The position numbers and the translations under genes were made by a program. A DNA stretch of 64,000 nucleotides from Modicisalibacter sp049808615. Its GTDB lineage: Bacteria; Pseudomonadota; Gammaproteobacteria; Pseudomonadales; Halomonadaceae. Positions within the stretch are counted from its first letter, which is position 1. Each line of letters opens with the position of its first letter. This document shows, piece by piece, positions 34,413 to 43,655 of the stretch. The notes under the pieces were generated by a model. That model saw only the letters and a program-made list of their open reading frames with translations. It was not told the DNA's origin and searched no databases. The DNA lies in the NCBI RefSeq assembly GCF_049808615.1, contig NZ_JBNCAN010000006.1:1-64000 (forward strand), written 5' to 3'.

Positions 34413-35528
34413 ATGAAGATAGCCGTTCCCAAGGAAATCAAGAATCATGAATATCGCATTGCTCTGACCCCGACCGGAGTGCGGGAGCTGACCGAGCGTG
34501 GCCATCAGGTGGTGGTGCAATCTTCCGCCGGTGATGGCTCGGGCTTTCCCGATCCGGACTACGAAGCGGCTGGCGCCGCCCTAGAAGCCGATGTGGACAA
34601 GCTTTGGCGCGACGCCGAATTGATCCTCAAGGTGAAAGAGCCACAGAGTGAAGAAGTCGCTCGTCTCGGCGAAGGCCAGACGCTGTTCACCTATCTGCAT
34701 TTGGCTGCCGAAGAGACGCTGACCAAGGAGTTGATGGCGACCGGAGCGACTTGTATCGCCTACGAGACCATTACCGACGACCAAGGTGGGCTGCCCTTGT
34801 TGGCGCCGATGAGTCGTGTTGCCGGACGCATGGCCGTGCAGGCCGGGGCGCACAGCTTGGAAAAGGCCCAGGGTGGTTCAGGAATATTGCTGCCCGGTGT
34901 GCCCGGAGTGGCACCGGCCAAGGTGGCGGTCATCGGGGGTGGCGTGGTGGGTGAAAGCGCCGCGCGTATGGCGCTTGGACTAGGAGCGGACGTCACGGTG
35001 CTCGACAAATCGTTGTCCCGCCTCGAGGCCCTCGATCATCGCTATCAGGGGCGTTTGCATACCGTCTACTCCACGACCGACACGCTGGAAAAAGCGATCA
35101 ATGAATCCGACCTGATCATCGGCGCTGTACTGATACCGGGTGCCGCAGCCCCTAAATTGATCACTCGCAAGCAGCTGTCCGATATGCACCCTGGCAGCGT
35201 GCTGGTGGATGTGGCCATCGATCAAGGCGGTTGCTTCGAGACCAGCAAACCGACTACGCATGATGAGCCAACCTATATCGTCGATGGCGTAGTGCATTAT
35301 TGTGTGGCCAACATGCCCGGTGCGGTGGCGCGCACCTCGACCCAGGCATTGACCAATGCCACCATACCCTTCATCACGGCCTTGGCGGACAAGGGGTGGA
35401 AGCGAGCATTGGCAGAGGATGAACACTTCCTGCCCGGACTCAACGTGCATGCCGGTCAGGTCACTCATCCGGCGGTGGCGGAAGCCTTCGGGCTGGATAG
35501 CGTCGATCCTTATACGATCGTTGGCTGA
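34413..35528 (+). CDS. ald: Alanine dehydrogenase
   Basis: 371 residues; oxidatively deaminates L-alanine to pyruvate and ammonium with NAD+, or runs in reverse. It starts MKIAVPKEIKNHEYRIALTP, the AlaDH/PNT N-terminal domain. The NAD-binding Rossmann motif VAVIGGGVVGESAARMA lies near residue 170. A catalytic His is expected in the FTYLHLA segment, and NMPGAVARTSTQAL is diagnostic of AlaDH rather than transhydrogenase. AAGGAG precedes the ATG. A frame extension starting at 34380 was rejected because it lacks a ribosome-binding site. Confidence 0.95.
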   Translation: MKIAVPKEIKNHEYRIALTPTGVRELTERGHQVVVQSSAGDGSGFPDPDYEAAGAALEADVDKLWRDAELILKVKEPQSEEVARLGEGQTLFTYLHLAAEETLTKELMATGATCIAYETITDDQGGLPLLAPMSRVAGRMAVQAGAHSLEKAQGGSGILLPGVPGVAPAKVAVIGGGVVGESAARMALGLGADVTVLDKSLSRLEALDHRYQGRLHTVYSTTDTLEKAINESDLIIGAVLIPGAAAPKLITRKQLSDMHPGSVLVDVAIDQGGCFETSKPTTHDEPTYIVDGVVHYCVANMPGAVARTSTQALTNATIPFITALADKGWKRALAEDEHFLPGLNVHAGQVTHPAVAEAFGLDSVDPYTIVG

Positions 35529-35541
35529 GCCTTGAGTACGC

Positions 35542-35571
35542 TGCGACCTCGGCAGACAGGCCGAGGTCGCA
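35542..35571. terminator. Perfect hairpin after ald, without a T-run
   Basis: TGCGACCTCGGC (35542-35553) pairs perfectly with GCCGAGGTCGCA (35560-35571), loop AGACAG. It lies between ald and trpS. The missing T-tract makes intrinsic termination uncertain; it may instead protect the ald mRNA 3' end. Confidence 0.6.
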
Positions 35572-35641
35572 GTCGCGTTGAAAAGCCCCCGCGTTGTACA
35601 CTGGGCGCATTTGCCAACGACCAAGCAGATACGCCATTCCC

Positions 35642-36655
35642 ATGCAAAAGACCCGTGTTCTTACCGGTATCACCACCAGTGGTACCCCGCATCTCGGCAA
35701 CTATGTCGGGGCCATCAAGCCGGCCATCGATGCAAGCCAGGATCCCAATGTTCAGTCCTATTACTTCCTCGCCGACCTGCACTCCCTGATCAAGTGCCAG
35801 GATCCCAAGCGCGTACAGGAATCTCGCCGAGAGATCGCTGCCACCTGGCTGGCGTTGGGCCTGGATACGGACAATGCCATCTTCTATCGCCAGTCGGACA
35901 TTCCCGAGATTCCCGAACTGACCTGGATGCTCTCCTGCGTCTGCGCCAAGGGTCTGATGAACCGCGCCCATGCCTACAAGGCAGCGGTGGCGGAGAACGA
36001 GACGGCCGGTCAGCAGGATCTGGACAAGGGCGTGACCATGGGGTTGTTCGGTTACCCGGTGCTGATGGCCGCGGACATTTTGATGTTCAATGCCAATCGG
36101 GTGCCGGTGGGACGCGATCAGATTCAGCATATCGAGATGGCCCGAGACATGGCCGGACGCTTCAATCATCTCTTCAAGGGCCAATACTTCACGCTGCCCG
36201 AGGCGGTGGTCGACGAGAGGGTCGAGGTGCTGGGGGGGCTCGATGGGCGCAAGATGTCGAAGAGCTACAACAACACCATTCCGCTGTTCGCCGCCGAGAA
36301 GAAGCTTCAGAAGCTGGTGCGCAAGATCAAGACCAATTCCTTGGAGCCGGGCGAGCCCAAGGATCCGGAGGGCTGCACGCTGTTCCAGATCTACTCGGCC
36401 TTTGCCACCCCGGAAGAGACCGCTGACATGCGGCGGCGCTATCTCGAGGGTATCGGCTGGGGCGAGGCCAAGGACGCACTCTTCGACTACCTGAACACTC
36501 ATCTTCGCGAGCCGCGGGAGCGCTATATGGCGCTGATGGAGGATCCGGGCCATATCGAAGCCGTGCTGCAAAAAGGGGCCGAGCGCGCCCGGACCGAGGC
36601 GGCGCCCTTGATGGATGAGTTGCGTCATGCCGTGGGATTGGGGCGATTTATTTGA
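35642..36655 (+). CDS. trpS: Tryptophanyl-tRNA synthetase
   Basis: 337 residues; charges tRNA-Trp. Class I signatures are TSGTPHLGNYVGA (the HIGH-type motif) and KMSKS in GGLDGRKMSKSYNNTIPLF. MGLFGYPVLMAADILMFNA is the family's substrate-pocket segment. The chosen ATG begins MQKTRVLTGI; upstream in-frame extension is not supported. The KMSKS variant and length are those of the bacterial housekeeping enzyme. Confidence 0.96.
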   Translation: MQKTRVLTGITTSGTPHLGNYVGAIKPAIDASQDPNVQSYYFLADLHSLIKCQDPKRVQESRREIAATWLALGLDTDNAIFYRQSDIPEIPELTWMLSCVCAKGLMNRAHAYKAAVAENETAGQQDLDKGVTMGLFGYPVLMAADILMFNANRVPVGRDQIQHIEMARDMAGRFNHLFKGQYFTLPEAVVDERVEVLGGLDGRKMSKSYNNTIPLFAAEKKLQKLVRKIKTNSLEPGEPKDPEGCTLFQIYSAFATPEETADMRRRYLEGIGWGEAKDALFDYLNTHLREPRERYMALMEDPGHIEAVLQKGAERARTEAAPLMDELRHAVGLGRFI

Positions 36656-36774
36656 TCCGGTTTTTATTCTTTTTTGGAATAGATGTACTGTTTTAAATAC
36701 TTTTTTAAAAGGTTGTGAGTTCGTTAACCTAGGACGACTGGCTAGTAGGCCCTAACGTCCTCAGGGAACTCATC

Positions 36775-37983
36775 ATGCGCGAACTCGTTTTGACCGAGGA
36801 GCATCCTCACCAGCTTTCTTTTCCGTCACTGGCCGCCATTGCTGTGGGCGTCGCCGTTGTAGCCGTTGGTGCCACCTCTGGCATTCGCCTTGGCGCCTTG
36901 ATGCTGGTCGGCGCCGCCTTCGGGGCGGTGCTATATCATGCCGCCTTCGGCTTTACCGGGGCCTGGCGGGTATTCATCAGTGAGCGTCGCGGGCGTGGGC
37001 TGCGGGCGCAGATGGTCATGCTGGCCATTGCCGTCGTGCTGTTCTTCCCTGCGCTCGGGGCAGGGACGCTGTTCGGTACGCCGGTATCCGGCTATGTGGC
37101 GCCCATCGGCGTCTCGGTGTTGGTGGGTGCCTTCCTGTTCGGTCTCGGTATGCAACTCGGCGGTGGCTGCGCCTCGGGCACTCTATTTACCGTGGGCGGC
37201 GGCAATGCGCGCATGGTGATTACCCTGGCGTTCTTCGTCGTTGGCTCGTTGATCGGCACGGCGCATTTCTCCTGGTGGACGAACCTGCCGGCCTTCCAGC
37301 CGACCTCGCTGGTCGATGTGTTTGGCGCTGCCGGTGGCATTGCGATCAGCTTGCTAGCATTCGCTGCCATCGCGGCGGTTACCGTGGTGATGGAAAAGCG
37401 TCGTCATGGCCAGCTCGAGCAGACACCACGAATCGATACGGGTCCCTCGCATTGGCTACAAGGTCCGTGGCCGCTGCTGTTTGGGGCCGTGGCGCTGGCA
37501 CTGCTCAACTTCTTGACTCTGGCATTGGCAGGCCGCCCGTGGGGAATTACCTCGGCTTTCGCCCTATGGGGCGCCAAGGGCTTCGAGGCGCTGGGGGGTG
37601 ATGTCAGCGGTTGGGGGTATTGGCAAAATCCGGGTAACGCCGCGGCGCTGAAGGCCAGTGTGTGGTCGGATGTCACCACGGTGATGAATATCGGCATCAT
37701 TCTCGGCGCCATGACGGCGGCCTCGCTGGCCGGCAAGTTTGCACCCAGGTTTCACATTCCGCTGCGCTCGGCCATCGCGGCGGTTATCGGTGGCTTGCTG
37801 CTCGGGTATGGGGCGCGATTGGCCTTCGGCTGCAATATTGGCGCCTACTTCGGCGGCATCGCCTCTGGCAGCCTGCATGGCTGGCTGTGGTTGGTGGCGG
37901 CCTTCGCTGGCAACATGCTGGGCGTGAAGCTGCGGCCGCTGTTCTTTGCGAGCCCGGCTCGACCCTGGGTGCGCAGCAATTAG
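36775..37983 (+). CDS. YeeE/YedE-family sulfur-compound transporter
   Basis: 402 residues, almost entirely membrane helices in two related halves. Conserved Cys motifs GGGCASGT (near residue 125) and FGCNIGAYF (near 350) match the YeeE/YedE (TsuA-like) family, which imports thiosulfate or related sulfur compounds. The usual partners, a small TusA/YeeD-type sulfur carrier or a second half-gene, are absent on both sides. The 119-bp gap upstream is AT-rich with an inverted TTTTAA/TTAAAA pair (36691-36710) that could be a regulator site. Substrate is inferred from family only. Confidence 0.88.
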   Translation: MRELVLTEEHPHQLSFPSLAAIAVGVAVVAVGATSGIRLGALMLVGAAFGAVLYHAAFGFTGAWRVFISERRGRGLRAQMVMLAIAVVLFFPALGAGTLFGTPVSGYVAPIGVSVLVGAFLFGLGMQLGGGCASGTLFTVGGGNARMVITLAFFVVGSLIGTAHFSWWTNLPAFQPTSLVDVFGAAGGIAISLLAFAAIAAVTVVMEKRRHGQLEQTPRIDTGPSHWLQGPWPLLFGAVALALLNFLTLALAGRPWGITSAFALWGAKGFEALGGDVSGWGYWQNPGNAAALKASVWSDVTTVMNIGIILGAMTAASLAGKFAPRFHIPLRSAIAAVIGGLLLGYGARLAFGCNIGAYFGGIASGSLHGWLWLVAAFAGNMLGVKLRPLFFASPARPWVRSN

Positions 37984-38003
37984 CCGGTAAATTATTCTTG
38001 AAG

Positions 38004-38038
38004 AAACGCCTCGGCCTTTATGGCCGGGGCGTTTTTTT
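38004..38038 (+). terminator. Rho-independent terminator of the YeeE/YedE gene
   Basis: AAACGCCTCGGCC (38004-38016) and GGCCGGGGCGTTT (38022-38034) form a 13-bp stem with one wobble and end in seven T. Confidence 0.93.
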
Positions 38039-38219
38039 GCGGCATAGAAAGATGGTGTTATCCCTGATGCTTGGGTACAGGCCGAAAACGGCAGGGCATG
38101 TTATCTTTAAGATATAAGACCGCTCTCAACTGCCAGGATCGAGATGCTCTGGCGGTCGCAATTCTGATCTTCTTGATTAATGAACGTAATTAAAAACTTA
38201 ATTTAAAAAGAGCCGAGCC

Positions 38220-39899
38220 ATGAGCGAGCCAGTAAAACGCCCCCTCTATATCCCCTACGCCGGTCCGTCCCTGCTGGAGATGCCGCTGCTCAACAAAGGC
38301 AGTGCTTTCTCCCCGCAAGAACGCATCGACTTCAACCTGGTGGGTCTGCTGCCCCATGATGTCGAGTCGATCGAAGAGCAGGTCGAACGTGCCTATCGCC
38401 AGTATCGCCAATGCCAGAGCGACCTCGACCGCCATATCTATCTGCGTGCCATTCAGGATGATAACGAGACGATGTTCTTTCGGTTGCTCGAGAGCCATCT
38501 CGAGGAGATGCTGCCGATCATTTATACGCCAACGGTGGGAGAGGCCTGCGAGCAGTTCTCCAACATCTATCGCAATCATCGCGGCATCTTCGTTTCCTAC
38601 CCCGACCGGGAGCACATTGACGATATCATCCACAGTGCCACCAAGGACAAGGTCAAGGTCATCGTCGTGACCGATGGTGAGCGCATCCTGGGGTTGGGCG
38701 ACCAGGGTATCGGAGGCATGGGGATTCCCATTGGCAAACTGGCGCTGTACACCGCCTGTGGTGGCATCAGCCCTGCTTACACCTTGCCGATCATGCTCGA
38801 TGTCGGGACCAACAATCAGGCGCTGCTGGACGATCCGATGTACATGGGCTGGCATCATCCGCGTATCGGCAAGGAGGAGTACGCTGAGTTCATCGAGCTA
38901 TTCATTGCCGCAGTCAAGCGGCGTTGGCCGAATGTGCTGTTGCAGTTCGAGGATTTCGCCCAGACCAATGCCATGCCGCTGCTCGAGCACTATCGCGATA
39001 AGCTGTGTTGTTTCAATGACGATATTCAGGGCACCGCCTCGGTCTGCGTAGCCACTTTATTGGCGGCCTGCAAGGCGCGGGACGCCAAGGTCAGCGATCA
39101 GCGCATCGCCTTCGTGGGTGCCGGCTCGGCGGGTTGTGGCATCGCCGAACAGATCGTCGTGGCGATGACCGAAGAAGGCATTAGCGATGCCGAGGCACGC
39201 AAACGTATCTATATGATCGACCGTCATGGCCTGGTGACCGAAGATATGGAAGGCCTGCATAGTTTCCAGAGACGTTTGGCGCATCCCAGGACGGAGGTAT
39301 CCGACTGGCCAGGTACTGCGCTACTTGATGTAGTCGAAAATGCCGGACTCACGGTATTGATCGGCGTATCGGGTCAGAAAGGGCTTTTCACGGAAACGAT
39401 CATTCGCGCCCTGCATGCAAACTGCCCCAATCCGCTGGTAATGCCTTTATCGAACCCAACGTCCCGGGTGGAGGCAACCCCTCAGGATATTCTCGACTGG
39501 ACCAATGGCGAGGCGCTGGTAGCCACCGGTAGCCCCTTTCCTCCGGCGCGAGTGGGTGAAAGGCGGGTTGCTATCGCCCAATGCAACAACGCCTACATCT
39601 TTCCTGGTGTTGGTCTTGGGGTCGTGGCCTCCGGGGCAAAGCGAGTGACGGATACCATGCTGATGGCCGCTTCCAATGCCCTGGCCAACAATGCCCCCAT
39701 CGTCGTGAAGGGCGAGGGCGCCTTGCTACCGTCCTTGGGTGACATTCGCGAAGTAAGTATGCTGATTGCTTTCGATGTGGCCAAGCAGGCCCAGGAAGAA
39801 GGCGTGGCGCTGCGCTCTAGCGACGAGGAGCTGCGAGAGCTCATCGAGCGTAACTTCTGGTATCCGCGCTATCGGGATTATCGACGCAACGCGTTCTAA
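38220..39899 (+). CDS. maeA: NAD-dependent malic enzyme
   Basis: 559 residues; oxidative decarboxylation of malate to pyruvate. The large form (SfcA/MaeA type) is recognised by IIYTPTVGEACEQFSNIYR, VVTDGERILGLGDQGIGGMG, the metal/substrate segment LQFEDFAQTNAMPLLEHYR, FNDDIQGTASVCVATL, and the nucleotide loop VGAGSAGCGIAEQI. A late ASGAKRVTDTMLMAASNALA is typical. Upstream, 38039-38219 is AT-rich just before the ribosome-binding site and has an ATATAAG that may be part of a promoter, but no -35 partner. Pairing with alanine dehydrogenase nearby suggests pyruvate-node metabolism; this is inference. Confidence 0.95.
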   Translation: MSEPVKRPLYIPYAGPSLLEMPLLNKGSAFSPQERIDFNLVGLLPHDVESIEEQVERAYRQYRQCQSDLDRHIYLRAIQDDNETMFFRLLESHLEEMLPIIYTPTVGEACEQFSNIYRNHRGIFVSYPDREHIDDIIHSATKDKVKVIVVTDGERILGLGDQGIGGMGIPIGKLALYTACGGISPAYTLPIMLDVGTNNQALLDDPMYMGWHHPRIGKEEYAEFIELFIAAVKRRWPNVLLQFEDFAQTNAMPLLEHYRDKLCCFNDDIQGTASVCVATLLAACKARDAKVSDQRIAFVGAGSAGCGIAEQIVVAMTEEGISDAEARKRIYMIDRHGLVTEDMEGLHSFQRRLAHPRTEVSDWPGTALLDVVENAGLTVLIGVSGQKGLFTETIIRALHANCPNPLVMPLSNPTSRVEATPQDILDWTNGEALVATGSPFPPARVGERRVAIAQCNNAYIFPGVGLGVVASGAKRVTDTMLMAASNALANNAPIVVKGEGALLPSLGDIREVSMLIAFDVAKQAQEEGVALRSSDEELRELIERNFWYPRYRDYRRNAF

Positions 39900-39938
39900 G
39901 CACGAGTACGAAGTTTGTGCTCCTCTCTTATAATGGAA

Positions 39939-39969
39939 AACGGCCCATCGACAATGTCGATGGGCCGTT
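39939..39969. terminator. Bidirectional terminator between maeA and acnA
   Basis: A perfect 14-bp stem AACGGCCCATCGAC (39939-39952) and GTCGATGGGCCGTT (39956-39969), 3-nt loop. It separates convergent genes; A-rich and T-rich flanks on either side suit termination in both directions. Confidence 0.9.
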
Positions 39970-40015
39970 CATTTACTGACAATACGAGCGGGCATCATGG
40001 ATGCCCACATCATGG

Positions 40016-42781
40016 TTACAGCATATTGCGCAGCACATAGTGCAGGATACCGCCATGGCGGTAATAGGCCATTTCGTTGACGGTGTCGATGCGGCACTTG
40101 GCATCCAGAGTCTTTTCACCCTTGTTGCTCTTGATGGTTACCTTGACGCTGGCGCCTGGCTCGAGATCGTTGAGCCCTTCGATGGAGAAGGTCTCGTCAC
40201 CGGTCAGCCCTAGGGACTTGCGATCCTCTCCTTCAGGGAATTGCAGCGGCAACACTCCCATGCCGATCAGGTTGGAGCGGTGGATACGCTCGTAGGATTC
40301 AGCGATGACCGCACGCACACCGAGCAGCCGCGTGCCCTTGGCCGCCCAGTCCCGCGAGGAGCCCGTGCCGTACTCCTTGCCGGCCACCACCACGAGCGGC
40401 GTATCGTTCTCGGCGTACTTCATGGCCGCATCATAGATCGCCATCTGCTCGCCGGAAGGCACATGGCGAGTGTAGCCACCCTCGACATCGTCGAGCATCT
40501 CGTTGCGGATGCGTACGTTGGCGAAGGTGCCGCGCATCATGACTTCGTGGTTGCCGCGCCGCGAACCGTAGGAGTTGAAATCCTTGGGCTCGACGCCGTG
40601 CTCCTGCAGATAGCGCCCTGCGGGGCTGTCGGGCTTGATCGAGCCCGCCGGCGAGATATGATCCGTGGTCACCGAATCACCAAGCATGGCCAGCACCTTG
40701 GCGCCCTTGACGTCCTCGATGGCGTCGGGCTCCTTGCCCATGCCTTCGAAGAACGGCGGATGCTGAATGTAGGTGGAGTCCTTCGACCATTCGTAGACCT
40801 TGCTCTTCGGCACCTTGATGGACTTCCACTGCTCGTCGCCGTCGAATACCGAAGCATACTCCTTGCGGAACATGTCGGTCTTGACCTTCTCTATCGCTTC
40901 TGCGATTTCCGACTGGGAAGGCCAGATATCCTTCAGGTAAACCGGCTTACCGTCCTTGTCTTCTCCAAGTGGCTCTTTAGAAAGATCTAAGCGCACGTTA
41001 CCCGCCAAGGCATAAGCCACGACCAAGGGCGGTGAGGCCAGCCAGTTGGTGGGGGAAAGTGGGTGAATGCGGCCTTCAAAGTTACGGTTGCCGGAGAGCA
41101 CCGAGGCCACGGTCAGTCCGCCGTCGGTGATAGCTTTCTCGATGGCATCCGGTAGCGGGCCGGAGTTACCGATACAGGTAGTGCAGCCGTAACCCACCAG
41201 ATTGAAGCCGAGTTCGTTGAGGTCATCCTGCAGATCGGCCGCTGCCAGATACTCGGTGACTACCTTGGAGCCCGGCGCCAGGGACGTCTTGACCCAAGGC
41301 TTTCTCTTGAGTCCTTTCTTCACCGCGTTGCGGGCGAGCAGGCCGGCGGCCATCATCACGCTAGGGTTGGAGGTATTGGTACAGGAGGTGATGGCGGCGA
41401 TGACCACCGCGCCGGGATGGAGCTTGAATTCCTGGCCCTCATGGTTGACGTCTTGGCTATTGTCGCGTTCGAAATAGCTATCCTTGACGCCCACCGCTGT
41501 CTGGCCGCCCTCGGAGAACAAGCGTCCCTTTTCTTCGGATGACGTTTCCTTTTCCCCCACAGGGGTGGGCTTACTATGGGAATTGTCATCCAACAGCTTC
41601 TCGAAAGTCGCTTTCATATCGGAAAGTTTTACCCGATCCTGAGGGCGCTTAGGGCCCGCCATGCTGGCTTCGACATCCCCCATGTCGAGTTCCAGGGTGT
41701 CGCTATAGATCGGCTCATGGCCGGGTTCACGCCATAGGCCCTGCTCCTTGGCGTAAGCCTCCACCAGAGCGATCTGATCGTCCTCACGGCCGGTTAGACG
41801 CATGTAGTCTAGGGTCTGGTCGTCCACCGGGAAAAAGCCACAGGTGGCACCGTATTCCGGTGACATGTTGGCAATGGTGGCCCGATCCGCCACCGGCATG
41901 TCCTTGAGACCGTCACCGTAGAATTCGACGAACTTGCCGACCACGCCTTTCTTGCGCAGCATCTCAGTCACGGTCAGCACCAGATCCGTTGCGGTGATGC
42001 CTTCCTTGAGTTTGCCGGTGATCTTGAAGCCAATGACCTCGGGAATCAGCATCGAGACCGGCTGGCCGAGCATGGCGGCCTCGGCTTCGATGCCGCCCAC
42101 GCCCCAGCCGAGGATCCCCAGGCCGTTGATCATGGTGGTGTGAGAGTCGGTACCCACTAGGGTGTCGGGGTAGGCGAAGGTCTTGCCGTCCTCCTCTTTG
42201 GTCCATACCGTTCTGCCCAGATACTCCAGGTTGACCTGGTGGCAGATGCCGGTGCCCGGCGGGACCACGCGGAAATTATCGAAGGCCTGTTGGCCCCAGC
42301 GCAGGAATTCGTAGCGCTCGTGATTACGTTCCATCTCGATGGCGACGTTGTCCTTGAACGCTGAGGAATCACCGAAGTGATCGACCATCACCGAGTGGTC
42401 GATGACCAGGTCGACCGGGGAGAGCGGATTGATGCGCGCGGGGTCCTCTCCCAGACGCTCAAAGGCATCGCGCATGGACGCCAGGTCGACGACGCCGGGA
42501 ACGCCGGTGAAATCCTGCATCAATACACGAGCGGGACGGTAGCCGATCTCTCGGGTGGAGCGGGCCTCTTTCTGCCAATCGACCAGCGCCTGAATGTCAT
42601 CACTGGAAACGCTCTCGTCGTCGGCGTAACGCAGTTGATTTTCGAGCAGCACCTTGAGCGTGAAGGGTAGCCGCTTGATATCGCCGAACGCCTCGGCGGC
42701 CTTGGGCAAGCTGTAATAGTGATAGGTGGAACCTGATGCCTCGAGGGTGCTCAAGGTATCCGGTGTTTTATCCGTGCTCAT
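40016..42781 (-). CDS. acnA: Aconitate hydratase AcnA
   Basis: 921 residues; isomerises citrate to isocitrate and can act as an iron-responsive RNA-binding protein when it loses its [4Fe-4S] cluster. Cluster Cys ligands are Cys467 (SCTNTSNP) and Cys533/Cys536 (YGCTTCIGNSG). Further signatures are ARVLMQDFTGVPGVVDLA, LVGTDSHTTMINGLG and AGKEYGTGSSRDWAAKGTRL. Between about residues 397 and 445 there is a charged, low-complexity insertion (NSHSKPTPVGEKETSSEEKG) that makes it longer than the common 890-900 residues. AGGAG lies ahead of the ATG. Confidence 0.97.
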   Translation of the reverse strand: MSTDKTPDTLSTLEASGSTYHYYSLPKAAEAFGDIKRLPFTLKVLLENQLRYADDESVSSDDIQALVDWQKEARSTREIGYRPARVLMQDFTGVPGVVDLASMRDAFERLGEDPARINPLSPVDLVIDHSVMVDHFGDSSAFKDNVAIEMERNHERYEFLRWGQQAFDNFRVVPPGTGICHQVNLEYLGRTVWTKEEDGKTFAYPDTLVGTDSHTTMINGLGILGWGVGGIEAEAAMLGQPVSMLIPEVIGFKITGKLKEGITATDLVLTVTEMLRKKGVVGKFVEFYGDGLKDMPVADRATIANMSPEYGATCGFFPVDDQTLDYMRLTGREDDQIALVEAYAKEQGLWREPGHEPIYSDTLELDMGDVEASMAGPKRPQDRVKLSDMKATFEKLLDDNSHSKPTPVGEKETSSEEKGRLFSEGGQTAVGVKDSYFERDNSQDVNHEGQEFKLHPGAVVIAAITSCTNTSNPSVMMAAGLLARNAVKKGLKRKPWVKTSLAPGSKVVTEYLAAADLQDDLNELGFNLVGYGCTTCIGNSGPLPDAIEKAITDGGLTVASVLSGNRNFEGRIHPLSPTNWLASPPLVVAYALAGNVRLDLSKEPLGEDKDGKPVYLKDIWPSQSEIAEAIEKVKTDMFRKEYASVFDGDEQWKSIKVPKSKVYEWSKDSTYIQHPPFFEGMGKEPDAIEDVKGAKVLAMLGDSVTTDHISPAGSIKPDSPAGRYLQEHGVEPKDFNSYGSRRGNHEVMMRGTFANVRIRNEMLDDVEGGYTRHVPSGEQMAIYDAAMKYAENDTPLVVVAGKEYGTGSSRDWAAKGTRLLGVRAVIAESYERIHRSNLIGMGVLPLQFPEGEDRKSLGLTGDETFSIEGLNDLEPGASVKVTIKSNKGEKTLDAKCRIDTVNEMAYYRHGGILHYVLRNML

Positions 42782-43161
42782 GGAACTCCTCCTTTATTGT
42801 CCCCGGTAGCTGACTGGTCCGTCGAAATGATGCCGCTTCAACTGACTTGGCTACGAGGATACGGGTCACTTGCTTATCCGAATTTTGGACGTCCGGTGCT
42901 TATTTAGCAGCTTAGCAGCATACTCTGCCAAAGAGGCTGTCTGCTGTCCTTTACTACTTCCTTACATGGGCATGATAGAGGGGAAATTCAAGCATCTGCC
43001 AGCAGCGCGAGGCTGGAATGGTGGCGATGCGGTGTGGCAGTGGCTGCATGGGCGTCATCGTTACGTTTCCTGAAAAGCCCGGGTCGCTTGTAAGTGCCAC
43101 TTGAAAGTGCGCTGTACAGACACCACATCCAATGTTGGACAAGGCGTCAAGGCAGTTTGGC
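42782..43161. other. 380-bp gap between divergent acnA and the CPXCG gene
   Basis: Contains the upstream regions of both genes. On the acnA side, the first 15 bases hold its ribosome-binding site. I could not assign promoter hexamers with normal spacing, nor any RNA gene or palindrome longer than a few base pairs. The possible frames here are short and lack ribosome-binding sites. Confidence 0.5.
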
Positions 43162-43371
43162 ATGTACGAAGAAATGCTCAATGCGCATCCCGTGGATTGC
43201 CCTTACTGCGGTACGGGTTTCGAACTGCTCGTTGACGGTAGTCAGGGAAGCCATGTCACCTGGGAAGACTGTCCTCGCTGTTGTGCGCCGATCCAGATCG
43301 GTGTCGAGGTGTCGGAGGTGACAGGTGAGCTGGAGCGCTTGCTGCTTGGCCGCGACGACGATGTCATCTAA
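43162..43371 (+). CDS. CPXCG-motif cysteine-rich small protein
   Basis: 69 residues with two zinc-type pairs, CPYCG near residue 12 and CPRCC near residue 36, spaced as in the CPXCG family (CPxCG...CxxC). These are small zinc-ribbon-like proteins of unknown function. I chose the ATG at 43162, giving the short N-terminus seen in the family; the upstream ATG at 43132 would add ten residues but neither start has a strong ribosome-binding site. The C-terminus is acidic. Confidence 0.75.
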   Translation: MYEEMLNAHPVDCPYCGTGFELLVDGSQGSHVTWEDCPRCCAPIQIGVEVSEVTGELERLLLGRDDDVI

Positions 43372-43378
43372 GGAATCA

Positions 43379-43507
43379 CTGCATAAATGTCTGCGTGAAC
43401 GAATTGCTGCGTTGCGCGGTGCTCGAAGACTCGCCTAACACCATGTTATGTCTCGTCTTCTGTGCTCCGTGCGCCTTGCACTTCATCGCACTCGGCGATT
43501 TATTCAG
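43379..43507. repeat. Nested foldback element between the CPXCG gene and the peroxiredoxin gene
   Basis: Outer arms CTGCATAAAT (43379-43388) and ATTTATTCAG (43498-43507) pair at nine of ten positions. Inside, GAAGAC (43425-43430) pairs with GTCTTC (43455-43460), and TAACA (43436-43440) with TGTTA (43444-43448). Flanking words TTGCGCGGTGCTC and TGTGCTCCGTGCGC are near-mirror. It gives a roughly 130-nt layered foldback, lacking any transposase, that could be a small mobile or repetitive element. Confidence 0.6.
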
Positions 43508-43655
43508 CGCTTTCCCAGCGCCTGTATCACCGGCACTCCGATAGGTTACTGCTATGCGTTCTATTGGGGTAATCAAATTGGCAAATGCCGGTTTAGCCCC
43601 TAGGCTATGCACCGAATTCATTTGAAACGATCAACTCGATCACAAGGAGACATGA

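Noticed and set aside
43376..43621. 81-codon minus-strand frame across the foldback element
   Set aside because: It is read from the repeat structure itself, with no ribosome-binding site, and looks like a repeat-derived spurious frame.
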